64,000 bases of DNA from Anaerovibrio sp. RM50. GTDB lineage: Bacteria > Bacillota > Negativicutes > Selenomonadales > Selenomonadaceae. Made by a program: the position numbers and the translations under genes. Where the stretch lies: assembly GCF_000622005.1 (NCBI RefSeq), contig NZ_JHWV01000007.1, forward strand, positions 62,001 through 126,000, given 5' to 3'. Under the pieces are notes generated by a model. That model was given only the letters and a program-made list of their open reading frames with translations, searched no databases and was not told the origin of the DNA. This document shows, piece by piece, positions 1 through 8,180 of the stretch. The stretch's first letter is position 1; each line of letters starts with the position of its first letter.

Positions 1-656
1 GTCAAATAATGGGCGTCATTTGTGGCCACCAAACCGATATTGTACTTTTGGGCCAGCTCAATAAGCCCCTTGTTGGCCTTAACCTCCTGCTCCATGCCGT
101 GGTACTGAATTTCAATAAAGAAATTATCCTTGCCGAAAATCTCCAGATAATCCTGCAGGGACTTTTCCGCCCTGTCCATGTCCCCACGAAGAATCCAGGC
201 GGGAATCTCCCCCGCAATACAGGCGCTGAGGCAAATAATCCCCTCATGATACTGACGCAAAAGCTCCTTGTCTATACGGGGCTTGTAATACATGCCCTCA
301 ATATTTGCCTTGGACACCAGCTGCACCAGATTCTTGTAGCCGGTCTCATTTTCAGCCAGCAAAATGAGGTGATAGTACTTTGTACCATCCACCTCAAAAT
401 TCTCCCGACGGTCCCTTGGGGCCATATAAACCTCGCAGCCGATAACGGGATTTATGCCCTCCGCCTTGGCAGCCTTATAAAAATCAATAACGCCAAACAT
501 ATTGCCATGGTCCGTAATGGCCAGGTGCTTCATGCCCAGCTCCTTGGCCCGCTTCACCAATGGCTTTATTCTGTTTGCCCCGTCCAGCAGACTGTACTCC
601 GTATGTACGTGGAGATGGGCAAAGGGTATATTATTTTCAAGCACACTTTCTTCCAT
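1..656 (-). CDS. dnaE: DNA polymerase III alpha subunit, N-terminal PHP part (partial)
   Basis: The replicative DNA polymerase catalytic subunit, cut by the window edge so that only about 218 N-terminal residues are present. The translation begins MEESVLENN and contains the PHP-domain hallmarks FAHLHVHTEYSLLDG (about residues 12-26) and AITDHGNMFG, followed by the typical YHLILLAEN and NDAHYL motifs. These are the metal-binding histidines and aspartates of the PHP domain found in all DnaE-type polymerases. The start is ATG at 656 with a GGAGG site a few bases upstream. The gene reads leftward out of the window. It is probably an ordinary core gene marking the left boundary of the accessory region. 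Confidence 0.93.
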   Translation of the reverse strand, partial: MEESVLENNIPFAHLHVHTEYSLLDGANRIKPLVKRAKELGMKHLAITDHGNMFGVIDFYKAAKAEGINPVIGCEVYMAPRDRRENFEVDGTKYYHLILLAENETGYKNLVQLVSKANIEGMYYKPRIDKELLRQYHEGIICLSACIAGEIPAWILRGDMDRAEKSLQDYLEIFGKDNFFIEIQYHGMEQEVKANKGLIELAQKYNIGLVATNDAHYL

Positions 657-738
657 GCTTAATCCTCCATAACTTACTCATTTTCTAATTATACCATACC
701 GCCATACTTCGCCCAAATCTTTCCGCACCAATAATATT

Positions 739-1908
739 TTATTCGCCTTTCTTCGCCAAATTTTCTTTTAACAAATTTCGTATCTCTTCCTTTACGCTTT
801 CATTTTCCAGATCTTCGATCTTTATATCACCCATGAATAATTTTTCCATAAGCTTTATATATGTCCGTCCCAATCCCCAGGTCAGGGCAGCAGCTGTTGC
901 ACCGCTTATGGTGCCACCGCCAATTGTTCCAATACCGGGAATTAACTTCAAAATATTAGCCACTATTGTTCTGCCTAAAAATGTTGCTCCGGCAATCCCC
1001 AACAAGGAACTGGCAATGGAGCTTATCATGGCTTTGGTCATATTTATTCCGTATACAGAGGTTATCCGTGCAAACATACTGATCTGTATAGGAATCAGTA
1101 CAATTGCATCAGACATAGGCAGCGGATTATATCCTGCACCAAATGCCAAGGAAACAGTCTGCTTTATAATCTTTATGGATTCATCGTACTTAAGCTTCAA
1201 GGATGCCTTCTGTGAATTTGTGAAGGCCCTGCGTGCTGATTCCGGCATTACATCAACAGTCTTTTCCACCAATTCACCCAGCCCGTATTCCTTTACGGCA
1301 AAATCCTCATCCTCATAGGCCTGGGCCAAAACACAGCATATTCCCTTCACAGGCAAATTGTATTTCATGATATCTTCCATGAACTCTCTTGCATGCTTTT
1401 TCAGATATGCCTTGGTGATTACCAATATAACCGGAATATCACATTCACTGGCAATTGTTTTTATAAAATTACGCTCAGTTTCCTCAAATCTATCGGAGTC
1501 CGCCTGTATGCAGTACCATAGGCAATGAATAAATTCATCTGCGTGGTCAGGGCCCAAATCTATTTTTTCCTGTATCAGGTTACGTATGTCTTCAATTGCT
1601 TTTTCCTGGCGCTCCTTATCCAGCTCCAGCCCAACGGTATCGTAAATTCTAATCGGAACCCCGGACTTTTCTATTCTTTGGCAATACCTGGTAACCGGCT
1701 CCCCCATGCCTGTTTCTGCCAATTTTTCCCGGAATACGCCATTTATCAAGGTACTTTTGCCAACGCCTGTTTTGCCGGCTATTATCAGATTTACATGGCC
1801 TAGATTTTTCATTTCCTTTTTACATTCCTCCATCACCTTATTTATAAAATCCAGAATATTAGTGCAATCATTCATACCAGTATTACCCGTATTGCCAATT
1901 CTCTCCAT
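739..1908 (-). CDS. DUF697-type GTPase with hydrophobic C-terminal domain
   Basis: A 389-residue P-loop GTPase of the Era/YcjX-related group. Visible motifs: Walker A GKTGVGKST (45-53), a G2 threonine near 73, G3 DTVG (90-93), and TKAY (165-168) in the place of the usual NKxD. After a linker the C-terminal third (about 245-350) is glycine-rich and hydrophobic with the LGRTIVANILKLIPGIG segment, as in DUF697 domains that insert in or lie on membranes. It is a paralogue of the GTPase at 22719-24014: the whole hydrophobic domain aligns (IPGxGxxxGG, ALGRxYxxxMEKxFxG). Start at ATG 1908 behind an AGGGGGT site. Function unknown; a membrane-associated stress or defence GTPase is an inference. Confidence 0.8.
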   Translation of the reverse strand: MERIGNTGNTGMNDCTNILDFINKVMEECKKEMKNLGHVNLIIAGKTGVGKSTLINGVFREKLAETGMGEPVTRYCQRIEKSGVPIRIYDTVGLELDKERQEKAIEDIRNLIQEKIDLGPDHADEFIHCLWYCIQADSDRFEETERNFIKTIASECDIPVILVITKAYLKKHAREFMEDIMKYNLPVKGICCVLAQAYEDEDFAVKEYGLGELVEKTVDVMPESARRAFTNSQKASLKLKYDESIKIIKQTVSLAFGAGYNPLPMSDAIVLIPIQISMFARITSVYGINMTKAMISSIASSLLGIAGATFLGRTIVANILKLIPGIGTIGGGTISGATAAALTWGLGRTYIKLMEKLFMGDIKIEDLENESVKEEIRNLLKENLAKKGE

Positions 1909-1947
1909 TATTAATCTACCCCCTAAGTCTGATCAGCACACATAAAA

Positions 1948-2595
1948 TCATATCAACGGCTCCAGCAGCTCCTCCATCTGGCAATGAAGAGCCTTGCTGA
2001 GCTTATACAGTGTAATGGCCGAGGTTTTATTAATATCACGCTGACCCTGTTCAAAAAGCTGTATCTGCCTCAATGGCACATCCGCCTCTTTTGCCAGCTC
2101 TGACTGGGATAGTCCGCAATTATCCCGCTTTGCCCGCAGCCGCGTCTGAGTATAGGCCTTTTCCATAAGCTGATTGATTTGCTCCGTAAAATGGGATATA
2201 TCCATTTCATGGTAAAGGGAATACATGCCGATTATATCCTCCAATGAAACCACCTTCAAAATATCCCCAAAGGAAAAATCTGCATACCACTGATAATAGG
2301 CCAATGCCCAGCCTGCCCAGTATTCCGGGGATTTATCCAGATACATAATGTCCTCTACATCAGGATACGAAATAAGGGCTTCATCCAAAACATATCTGGC
2401 AAATTCGCAGCCGTTCATCCCCGCCACATAACGGGGATTTCCCTTGGCAAATTGCCTTGCACTTGTGCTTACCATCAAAGCCTTGCCAAAATCATCTGGC
2501 TCTATTTCCAGAGACATAATGGCAAAATCCACAGCGTGTCCCAATATATTCTGGGCACTATGCAAATACATTTCATCGTAAGCGCGAATCGCCAT
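1948..2595 (-). CDS. XRE-family antitoxin-like protein, partner of DUF3990 toxin
   Basis: A 215-residue protein with an N-terminal alpha-helical region (about 1-140, DUF3791-like in appearance but not firmly assigned) and a clear helix-turn-helix at about 155-210 (GLSQSELAKEADVPLRQIQLFEQGQRD). Its 5' end overlaps the upstream DUF3990 gene by 23 bp, the tight coupling typical of toxin-antitoxin operons. The likely role is to neutralise the neighbouring ADP-ribosyltransferase-fold toxin and to autoregulate the operon. That role is inferred from gene order and domains. Immediately downstream is the DUF697 GTPase at 739-1908. Confidence 0.75.
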   Translation of the reverse strand: MAIRAYDEMYLHSAQNILGHAVDFAIMSLEIEPDDFGKALMVSTSARQFAKGNPRYVAGMNGCEFARYVLDEALISYPDVEDIMYLDKSPEYWAGWALAYYQWYADFSFGDILKVVSLEDIIGMYSLYHEMDISHFTEQINQLMEKAYTQTRLRAKRDNCGLSQSELAKEADVPLRQIQLFEQGQRDINKTSAITLYKLSKALHCQMEELLEPLI

Positions 2596-3244
2596 TTGTC
2601 ATCCCTTCCCTCATAATATCCAGCATGTAAATCTCTGATGCGCTGTCGGTCTGAGTTCTGTCTTTACGATATGCCCGTCTTGCATCCCGGTCCCTAATAG
2701 ACTTTTTCTCATACCAAACACTGGCCTCTGCCGGTTCTGCCCCCAAAAATTTAATATGGCTGTAGGCCTTCTCACTTTTTAATACAATTTGTTCCCCCAG
2801 CTTACCAAGGCGCATGGCCTCGTACAGTTTATTTAAGGAAATTGTTCCCGCTATAAAATCCTGGGCAAAGCTAAAATATGAATCATCTGCCCGATAACCA
2901 ATAATCACATCATATTTATCCGGGTCAACAAAAAAATGCTGTTGCAGATAATCCTTGGCTTCCTCAGCAATACTGCCACTTTGCCAATAGCTGCGGTATT
3001 TCGTCAGCAAAGCCAGCCAATTAAGAATATTGTACTCCGATGAATTCAAATTCAGGATGGCCAGTCCCTCCGTATCCAGTTCATATCGATTTGCAAAACC
3101 ATCAGTATTCCTGGCACAGGCCCACTCTTTGGCAATTTCCAAACTTTCCGTGGTATAAAAGCCATAGCCATAGTCATTATTCCTTTTGCCCCCATGAAAT
3201 ACCGGTTTTTCAACAATATGATCAGAACCATGATAAACAACCAT
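2573..3244 (-). CDS. DUF3990 family protein (ADP-ribosyltransferase-fold toxin)
   Basis: Begins MVVYHGSDHIVEKPVF and has DYGYGFYTTESLEIAKEWA around residues 25-45. The YHGS motif and the GFYxT...A..WA pattern are the signature of DUF3990, a family in the ADP-ribosyltransferase clan that is often paired with a small HTH partner. The protein is 223 residues from the ATG at 3244, chosen over an upstream in-frame start because AAAGGAG lies just before it. Predicted role: toxin of a two-gene toxin-antitoxin module with the overlapping downstream XRE gene. Substrate unknown. Enzymatic activity is inferred from family membership only. Confidence 0.75.
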   Translation of the reverse strand: MVVYHGSDHIVEKPVFHGGKRNNDYGYGFYTTESLEIAKEWACARNTDGFANRYELDTEGLAILNLNSSEYNILNWLALLTKYRSYWQSGSIAEEAKDYLQQHFFVDPDKYDVIIGYRADDSYFSFAQDFIAGTISLNKLYEAMRLGKLGEQIVLKSEKAYSHIKFLGAEPAEASVWYEKKSIRDRDARRAYRKDRTQTDSASEIYMLDIMREGMTNGDSRLR

Positions 3245-3325
3245 ACGACCACTCCTTTGTAACAATTATATCGCTGAAGAGATATAGTAACAAGAGATTT
3301 GTGCAGATAATATTCGCAAAAAAAT

Positions 3326-3374
3326 CCCCCCTATGATGACAGTTTTATTTTTCACTGTCTCTAATAAGGGGAGC
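3326..3374. terminator. Imperfect hairpin between divergent TA loci
   Basis: The arms CCCCTAT...ACAGT and ACTGT...AAGGGG face each other around an AT-rich loop. The hairpin lies in the 300 bp between the divergent DUF3990 gene and hicB. It is weak evidence for a terminator or a regulatory structure. Confidence 0.3.
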
Positions 3375-3452
3375 ATATCATATTAGTTATCACGCTTCAA
3401 CGAATGCTGACAAATAATAAAATACGAGATATCATGATTCGTTGCATTGATA

Positions 3453-3477
3453 ATAGTACTAAATAATAGTACTATTA
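3453..3477. promoter_or_regulatory. Candidate HicB autoregulatory operator
   Basis: The motif AATAGTACTA at 3453 is repeated as the perfect 12-bp palindrome AATAGTACTATT at 3466-3477, about 65 bp before the hicB start. A palindromic repeat in the promoter region fits binding by the ribbon-helix-helix domain of HicB. The repeat is seen in the sequence; the binding is inferred. Confidence 0.45.
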
Positions 3478-3543
3478 ATATATGAATAAAAAAATTCTAC
3501 TATGCCAAATGATATATTTTACACAATTCGGGGGTGAATAATT

Positions 3544-3885
3544 ATGATGTATAAGGGCTATATTGGAAAAGCCGCCTTTGATGAAGAACAGCACATTTTT
3601 ACCGGTGAAGTCATTAATACCAGAACAGTCATAACCTTCCAGGGCGAGTCAGTAAAGGAGCTTGAAGCCGAATTCAAGGCCTCTGTTGATGACTATCTGG
3701 AATGGTGCCAGGCTGATGGGATTGATCCAGAAAAACCCTTCTCTGGAAAAATAAATGTCAGATTTCAGCCAGAGCTTCATCGCCGTGCCTCTATCGCAGC
3801 CAAGCTTCAGGGCATATCCTTAAACACATTTATTGCTGATGCCGTCAATGAAAAAATTTGCAAAGTTGCTCAAACTGGCTTATAA
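3544..3885 (+). CDS. hicB: HicB-family antitoxin-like protein (orphan)
   Basis: A 113-residue HicB-like protein: an N-terminal partial RNase H-like fold (YKGYIGKAAFDEEQHIFTGE) followed by the characteristic DYLEWCQADGIDPEKPFSGK linker and a C-terminal ribbon-helix-helix segment (VRFQPELHRRASIAAKLQG). HicB normally neutralises the HicA mRNA interferase, but no hicA-like gene is present on either side, so this is an orphan copy or acts alone as a regulator. Start ATG 3544 has GGGGGTG upstream. The last 17 codons and the 3' flank recur at 28857-28987 as a gene remnant, showing that this gene plus the following hairpin was once duplicated. Confidence 0.8.
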   Translation: MMYKGYIGKAAFDEEQHIFTGEVINTRTVITFQGESVKELEAEFKASVDDYLEWCQADGIDPEKPFSGKINVRFQPELHRRASIAAKLQGISLNTFIADAVNEKICKVAQTGL

Positions 3886-3914
3886 ATTCATTTTATATTG
3901 TCTTTAAAAGACAC

Positions 3915-3956
3915 ATCCCGTCTGACAGGTAGCAAAACGCCACCATCAGGCGGGAT
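3915..3956 (+). terminator. CCCGTCTGA hairpin repeat, copy A (terminator-like)
   Basis: Stem ATCCCGTCTGA pairs with TCAGGCGGGAT (11 bp, one G-T) and is followed by TTTTG, just downstream of hicB. It is one of six near-identical hairpins in the window (5156, 6547, 17244, 28944, 30039). Confidence 0.75.
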
Positions 3957-4256
3957 TTTGTATTGCCCATATTCTATCTATATCATATATCATCTTCATG
4001 GGTATAGTTATACAATATACTGCTGCTATCCTGCTAAAAACGCCCAATACCACTTGTTTCTTAATATATCATCGTAGTATTGTAAATTATCAAAATTATT
4101 TTAATATTTTTTAAAAAATTCTTTGATTTGTTCTTATTTTTGTTTTATTATATTAACAGAATCTAGTGACCTGCCTTAACATTACCTAATCCCAACAGCT
4201 TCTACCCTAATAATCTTTTTCATGTTATAATTTATTTGGCGCAAAGGAGATTCACC
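3957..4256. other. AT-rich intergenic region between hicB and rpn
   Basis: About 300 bp with no open reading frame of note. The sequence is very AT-rich, especially 4075-4160, and presumably carries the promoter of the Rpn gene. No clear operator or RNA structure beyond the preceding hairpin was found. Confidence 0.5.
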
Positions 4257-5132
4257 ATGAAAGACCAGCGTTCTGTTGCACAGCAACAAGTTGAAAACGA
4301 CATCGCCAACAAGAGATACAATCCTATGAATGATGTCCTCTTCAAATTCATCTTCGGCAAAGATGAGCGGAAGAATATCACCATTGATTTACTGAACGCC
4401 ATACTCAACCGCACAGGCAAGCAGGCTATCAGGGATATTCAGTTCAAAAACAGTGAAATTGTTCCGTACTATGAAGATGACAAGCTGACCCGTCTTGATA
4501 TTTTCTGCATAACAGAGGACAAAACCAAAATCGATGTGGAAGTTCAACTTATCAACAAGAAGAACATGGAACGGCGCAGTCTCTTCTACTGGTCACAAAT
4601 GTATTTGATGGGGCTGCATAAGGGTGAAAAGTATAACGTACTAAATCCGGCCATTACCATAAATATTATGGGACATGAAATCTTCCCTAATGAGCCACTA
4701 CATTCAATGTATAGTATTTATAACATTGAAACTGGTCGCCGACTAAATGAGGATTTAGAGCTGCATTTTCTCGAAGTACCAAAATTCCAGAAAAAGCCTA
4801 TTGGTGAAATGACTCGCATGGAACGGTGGCTGGCCTACTTCTCAAACAAGCTGAATACGGAGGAAATGGAGGAACTTGCCATGAGTGACGCTACTATAAA
4901 AAAAGCCGTTAATGACACTGATATATTTATGATGGATTTTGAAGAACGGCTCAAATACATAAATCGCCAAATGGCCATTATGGACTACAATACCGATATG
5001 AGTGTATCCCGCGAAGAGGGCATCTGTGAAGTGGCCATGAATATGCTAAAAGCTAAAGAACCTATCGAAAAAATCATAAAATACACCGGCCTCTCTGAAG
5101 AAAAGATTCAGGAGCTGTCCACGAAGCTTTAA
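4257..5132 (+). CDS. Rpn-family PD-(D/E)XK nuclease / putative transposase
   Basis: A 291-residue member of the Rpn/PDDEXK transposase-like family. Seen: the family start NDVLFKFIFG, the nuclease core RLDIFCITEDKTKIDVEVQL (D and E-x-Q in place of the metal-binding D-ExK residues), the YWSQMY helix, a helical region, and the common C-terminal tail MNMLKAKEPIEKI...TGLSEEKIQEL. Rpn proteins in E. coli promote RecA-independent recombination and cleave DNA; catalysis here is inferred. Start ATG 4257 is preceded by AAAGGAG; an upstream TTG is less likely. The last 75 codons are nearly identical to the fragment at 6141-6524. It is followed by hairpin copy B. Confidence 0.85.
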   Translation: MKDQRSVAQQQVENDIANKRYNPMNDVLFKFIFGKDERKNITIDLLNAILNRTGKQAIRDIQFKNSEIVPYYEDDKLTRLDIFCITEDKTKIDVEVQLINKKNMERRSLFYWSQMYLMGLHKGEKYNVLNPAITINIMGHEIFPNEPLHSMYSIYNIETGRRLNEDLELHFLEVPKFQKKPIGEMTRMERWLAYFSNKLNTEEMEELAMSDATIKKAVNDTDIFMMDFEERLKYINRQMAIMDYNTDMSVSREEGICEVAMNMLKAKEPIEKIIKYTGLSEEKIQELSTKL

Positions 5133-5155
5133 TACTTTACCATAAAAAATAGCTT

Positions 5156-5199
5156 ATCCCGTCTGACGGTTTGCTGCATAGCCAACCATCAGGCGGGAT
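5156..5199 (+). terminator. CCCGTCTGA hairpin repeat, copy B
   Basis: ATCCCGTCTGACGG pairs with CCATCAGGCGGGAT and is followed by TTTTG, 23 bp after the Rpn stop codon. It is the same element as the other five copies, and the flank TTTACCATAAAAAA upstream is also shared. Confidence 0.75.
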
Positions 5200-5231
5200 T
5201 TTGTACTTGTGAATTAATATTACTTATTCAA

Positions 5232-5528
5232 TTATATTTTTGAAGGCAACGGCACTATAGCAAGGGTCTTGCCCATCGCAGCAAGGACCTTAAGCATCGT
5301 ATCTAACTGCGGATTCGTATCCCCACGCTCAATACGTGCTATCTGTGGCTGCTTGACCCCACTTATAGCTTCCAACTCTCGTTGACTAAGTCCTTTTTCT
5401 TGCCTGGCTTTAATCATAGCTGTTATGAGTTCAGCTCTTAAATCACTCTCTGCTATCTCCTCCGGAGTAAAATGCTCCCGATCAAATTCTTCATCCCATA
5501 TAGGAAAACCACCTTTTGTATAATTCAT
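5232..5528 (-). CDS. higA: HigA-type antitoxin, XRE family
   Basis: A 98-residue protein with an HTH XRE domain at about 40-90 ([40 protein letters not shown]). Its ATG overlaps the stop of the upstream HigB-like toxin by 4 bp (ATGA), a toxin-first order that is usual for higBA modules. Expected role: binds and inhibits the toxin and represses the operon at the upstream palindromes. The N-terminus ([25 protein letters not shown]) matches the HigA extension that contacts the toxin. Confidence 0.85.
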   Translation of the reverse strand: MNYTKGGFPIWDEEFDREHFTPEEIAESDLRAELITAMIKARQEKGLSQRELEAISGVKQPQIARIERGDTNPQLDTMLKVLAAMGKTLAIVPLPSKI

Positions 5529-5884
5529 GCTTTTCCCTCCCGTTCCTTGAAGTCCAATAGTTCCCTTTTAGCCTGCTCTATTTCCCGCTTTGGTGTTTTC
5601 TGGGTTTTCTTTATGAAACTATGCAGTAACACAAAAGCACCATCTACCCATCCGGCAAATAATATACGATTATCCAGTGGCCTAAGCTCCCATATTTCTC
5701 CATCAAGATGTTTCACATATTTTTCTGGAAGAAATGTACCATTCAAAGCCAATGCTTTAACATATTCACGAATTTTAGTCAGCTTAATCCGACTGTCCTT
5801 ACTATTAATTTGCTCCAACTCATTCAAGTACTCTAATAATTGAGATTTTCCTTTTTTATCTACATAAAATATTATCTTGTGCAT
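5525..5884 (-). CDS. higB: RelE/HigB-family toxin (phage-derived Gp49-like)
   Basis: A 119-residue RelE-fold mRNA interferase of the Gp49-like HigB group. Family features are seen: [11 protein letters not shown] near residue 13, [15 protein letters not shown] (57-71), [37 protein letters not shown] split as the core beta strands and the final KKTQKTP basic stretch that carries catalytic lysines. Such toxins cleave ribosome-bound mRNA. The start ATG 5884 has AAAGGTCAG upstream. It forms an operon with the 4-bp overlapping antitoxin gene downstream. Confidence 0.85.
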   Translation of the reverse strand: MHKIIFYVDKKGKSQLLEYLNELEQINSKDSRIKLTKIREYVKALALNGTFLPEKYVKHLDGEIWELRPLDNRILFAGWVDGAFVLLHSFIKKTQKTPKREIEQAKRELLDFKEREGKA

Positions 5885-5901
5885 TTAACTGACCTTTCAT
5901 A

Positions 5902-5937
5902 GTTATGATAACATATTAGTTATCAAAATACAATAAC
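5902..5937. promoter_or_regulatory. Candidate HigA operator palindromes
   Basis: GTTATGATAAC (5902-5912) is an 11-bp palindrome around a central base. It is followed by GTTATC (5919-5924) and ATAAC (5933-5937), which give a second half-site pair 18-36 bp upstream of the higB start. The placement fits autorepression by the HigB-HigA complex. About 200 bp of very AT-rich DNA without genes follow, up to 6140. Confidence 0.45.
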
Positions 5938-6140
5938 ATCTATTATTTATCAAATCTATCATCTCTCCACTATATTATCATGTTTATTTTATTTTTTCTA
6001 TTATTTTTAAAAAATCTTTTATACTTTTAAATGAGTTATCATTTTATACTTTATAATATTTGCACAATTTTCAATAATATTTACTTAATATAAATATTAT
6101 TGATTGTTAATCACGGATACATTACAATTTAATTGTTGAG

Positions 6141-6524
6141 ATGTCCCGCATGGAACGGTGGCTGGCCTACTTCTCAAACAAGCTGAATACGGAGGAAATG
6201 GAGGAACTTGCCATGAGTGACGCTACTATAAAAAAAGCCGTTAATGACACTGACATATTTATGATGGATTTCGAAGAACGGCTAAAATACATAAACCGCC
6301 AAATGGCCATTATGGACTACAATACCGATATGAGTGTATCCCGCGAAGAGGGATATAACGCCGGGCTTGAAGAGGGGCATAAGGCTGGCCTCGCTGAGGG
6401 CGAAAAAAACGCTAACCGCCACACTGCCATGAATATGCTCCGAAAAAATGAACCTATCGAAAAAATCGCCGAATACACCGACCTCACGGAAGAGGAAATT
6501 CAGAAACTGGCTCAAGAACTTTAA
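6141..6524 (+). pseudogene. Rpn-family C-terminal fragment
   Basis: Reads from MSRMERWLAYFSNKLN to the common Rpn tail (EPIEKIAEYTDLTEEEIQKL), 127 residues. It aligns almost base for base with 4807-5020 inside the intact Rpn gene, then diverges and gains a tail AGLEEGHKAGLAEGEK seen in other family members. The N-terminal nuclease domain is absent and no ribosome-binding site precedes the ATG. It is best read as a truncated gene. The near identity suggests a recent duplication or gene conversion. It is followed by hairpin copy C. Confidence 0.8.
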
Positions 6525-6546
6525 TACTTTACCATATAAAAGACTT

Positions 6547-6588
6547 ATCCCGTCTAACGGTTGGCGTCATGTCACCATCAGGCGGGAT
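6547..6588 (+). terminator. CCCGTCTGA hairpin repeat, copy C
   Basis: ATCCCGTCTAACGG pairs with CCATCAGGCGGGAT and is followed by TTTTT. The 3' flank TTTTTAGGTTCGTCACAG is identical to the flank after copy F at 30080, so the shared unit is larger than the hairpin. Confidence 0.75.
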
Positions 6589-6657
6589 TTTTAGGTTCGT
6601 CACAGAGTTTTTTTCACAGACTCGTCAGATATAATTTTTCGTCATTTCATAGGCCAA

Positions 6658-7599
6658 TTAAGAAGACTCCCATGGGCTAGGCTTCTTTTTTGCAGATGCC
6701 AAGCCCTTTTCAGCAGCCTTTCGATACCACATTAAAGCTTTTTCCTTGTCTTGGTGTTCTCCACTTGCATATTCATTTCCAAGAACAAACATAGCATAGG
6801 TGCCTCCAGCCTCGGCAGCCTTTTGATACCATTTCAAGGCTTCATTTTTATCCTGCTCTACTCCATGGGTCCCGTGCTCATAGGCGTAGCCCCGTCGTGT
6901 CATATCGTATACGTTATTTTCATTTGTTTGAGCCAAAACATCCATAATAATTCCGTCCCAAAGTGCGCCCCCTATCATCGCCCCACCAATCATAAAGGAT
7001 GGTCCTATTGTAACCTTCTCTGCTACCTGGCGGTACAATTCCATAGCTTTCGTCTTATCCTGCGCAACTACTTTTCCTTCCTCATAGGAACGGGCCAGCA
7101 AAAGAACAGCCTTCAATTTTCCCTTATTAGCCTCTTTCTTAACATATTCCAATGTTGCACCCGTATTATATTTTTCATGCAATTCCAGCATAACTTGTTT
7201 TGCATGTCTATTTCCTTTATTGGCAGCATTTTGATACCACTTAATAGCTTCCCCAATATCTTTTGTAACCCCACTCCCATCTAGATATGCACTGCCCATA
7301 GCAAGCATGCCCTCTACGCTGCCCAAATTACCAGCCTTTAGAAACCACTCTGAAGATTTCTTCATATCGGGGGAATTTTTATAGTAACTACCCAGAGCAC
7401 ACATACGCTCCGGGGTCAGAGGCCCTGCCTCCTTGTTCCTGATATATTCCCGATAGCGCCGTGGTATACGCTTATCATCAAGCCATATATGACTCTTATA
7501 TTCACCGCCTTGAGGACATTTCCCCGCTGGTGGCTCCCCATTAGAACTGCGCCGCCGCTCACCACATAAAAAACAAATATATCTGTCCTGTTGCTTCAT
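6658..7599 (-). CDS. Sel1-repeat protein with N-terminal Cys motif
   Basis: A 313-residue solenoid protein. At least five Sel1-like repeats of about 36 residues are visible (for example AMGSAYLDGSGVTKDIGEAI, ALKWYQKAAEAGGTYAM, ALMWYRKAAEKGLASAK), which usually mediate protein-protein contacts. The first 40 residues hold CFLCGERRR...PPAGKCPQGG...HIW, a zinc-ribbon-like pattern that recurs in small proteins at 17317, 24687 and 24875. No signal peptide is visible. It is the last gene of the leftward run 10240 to 6658, starting 9 bp after the preceding gene with GAGGTG upstream. It is a likely scaffold or sensor; the exact job is unknown. Confidence 0.8.
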   Translation of the reverse strand: MKQQDRYICFLCGERRRSSNGEPPAGKCPQGGEYKSHIWLDDKRIPRRYREYIRNKEAGPLTPERMCALGSYYKNSPDMKKSSEWFLKAGNLGSVEGMLAMGSAYLDGSGVTKDIGEAIKWYQNAANKGNRHAKQVMLELHEKYNTGATLEYVKKEANKGKLKAVLLLARSYEEGKVVAQDKTKAMELYRQVAEKVTIGPSFMIGGAMIGGALWDGIIMDVLAQTNENNVYDMTRRGYAYEHGTHGVEQDKNEALKWYQKAAEAGGTYAMFVLGNEYASGEHQDKEKALMWYRKAAEKGLASAKKKPSPWESS

Positions 7600-7608
7600 T
7601 TTATCACC

Positions 7609-8136
7609 TCACCAATAAGATATAGACCATAGAGACTTATTATCGTACACATTGTCTTCCGGCGAAAATTTCTGTAATTCATATTTTGTGAAATTTTCTA
7701 ACACACCGTTATAAAATCCTATGGCTACATCCAATCCATTGAAAGGTTGCTTATCACCCCAATGCTCTATATGTTTTCTCATAAATGCCTTTATATGTTC
7801 CTTAAAAATATCACTGTCAAAAGATATTTTATGAGCGTATATCTTATTTTCTATTTCCTGGATCACGTGCAAATCACACAGCCCGCCACCAAAATACTCA
7901 AACTCGATGGTCAATTTTCCGTAATCCTTGGTATTAAAAAATGTCTTAAGTTTATAAACCATCCAATCATAATCATCAAGAAACAATTGCGTATACATTT
8001 CGTCCCGAAAATCCGTATCACCTGAAAGCACAAAATGGCTTAATTGATCATCATAAGGAATTGGTTTTAATGGTCTCCTGTTAATATCCCTTTTAAAATA
8101 TTTCCTATGTTGCTGTTTCCTACTGGTTCTGCTCAA
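7609..8136 (-). CDS. Uncharacterised protein, paralogue of the upstream gene
   Basis: A 175-residue protein with no recognised domain. It is clearly related to the upstream neighbour (8181-8600): both contain WMxYxL, TKxYGKxxxxFEYxG, C.L....., FKxHIxxFMxxHIxxW and FYNxVL in the same order. The start is a TTG at 8136 behind GGGGAGGTG. It has a basic N-terminus (SRTSRKQQHRKYFKRD) that the paralogue lacks. It is located between the FtsZ-like gene and the Sel1-repeat gene in one transcription unit. The compact mixed alpha/beta look resembles immunity-type proteins, but that is only an impression. Confidence 0.7.
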   Translation of the reverse strand: MSRTSRKQQHRKYFKRDINRRPLKPIPYDDQLSHFVLSGDTDFRDEMYTQLFLDDYDWMVYKLKTFFNTKDYGKLTIEFEYFGGGLCDLHVIQEIENKIYAHKISFDSDIFKEHIKAFMRKHIEHWGDKQPFNGLDVAIGFYNGVLENFTKYELQKFSPEDNVYDNKSLWSISYW

Positions 8137-8180
8137 ATTTACGCACCTCCCCCCATAGTGTTCATACTATTTTCGAATAA

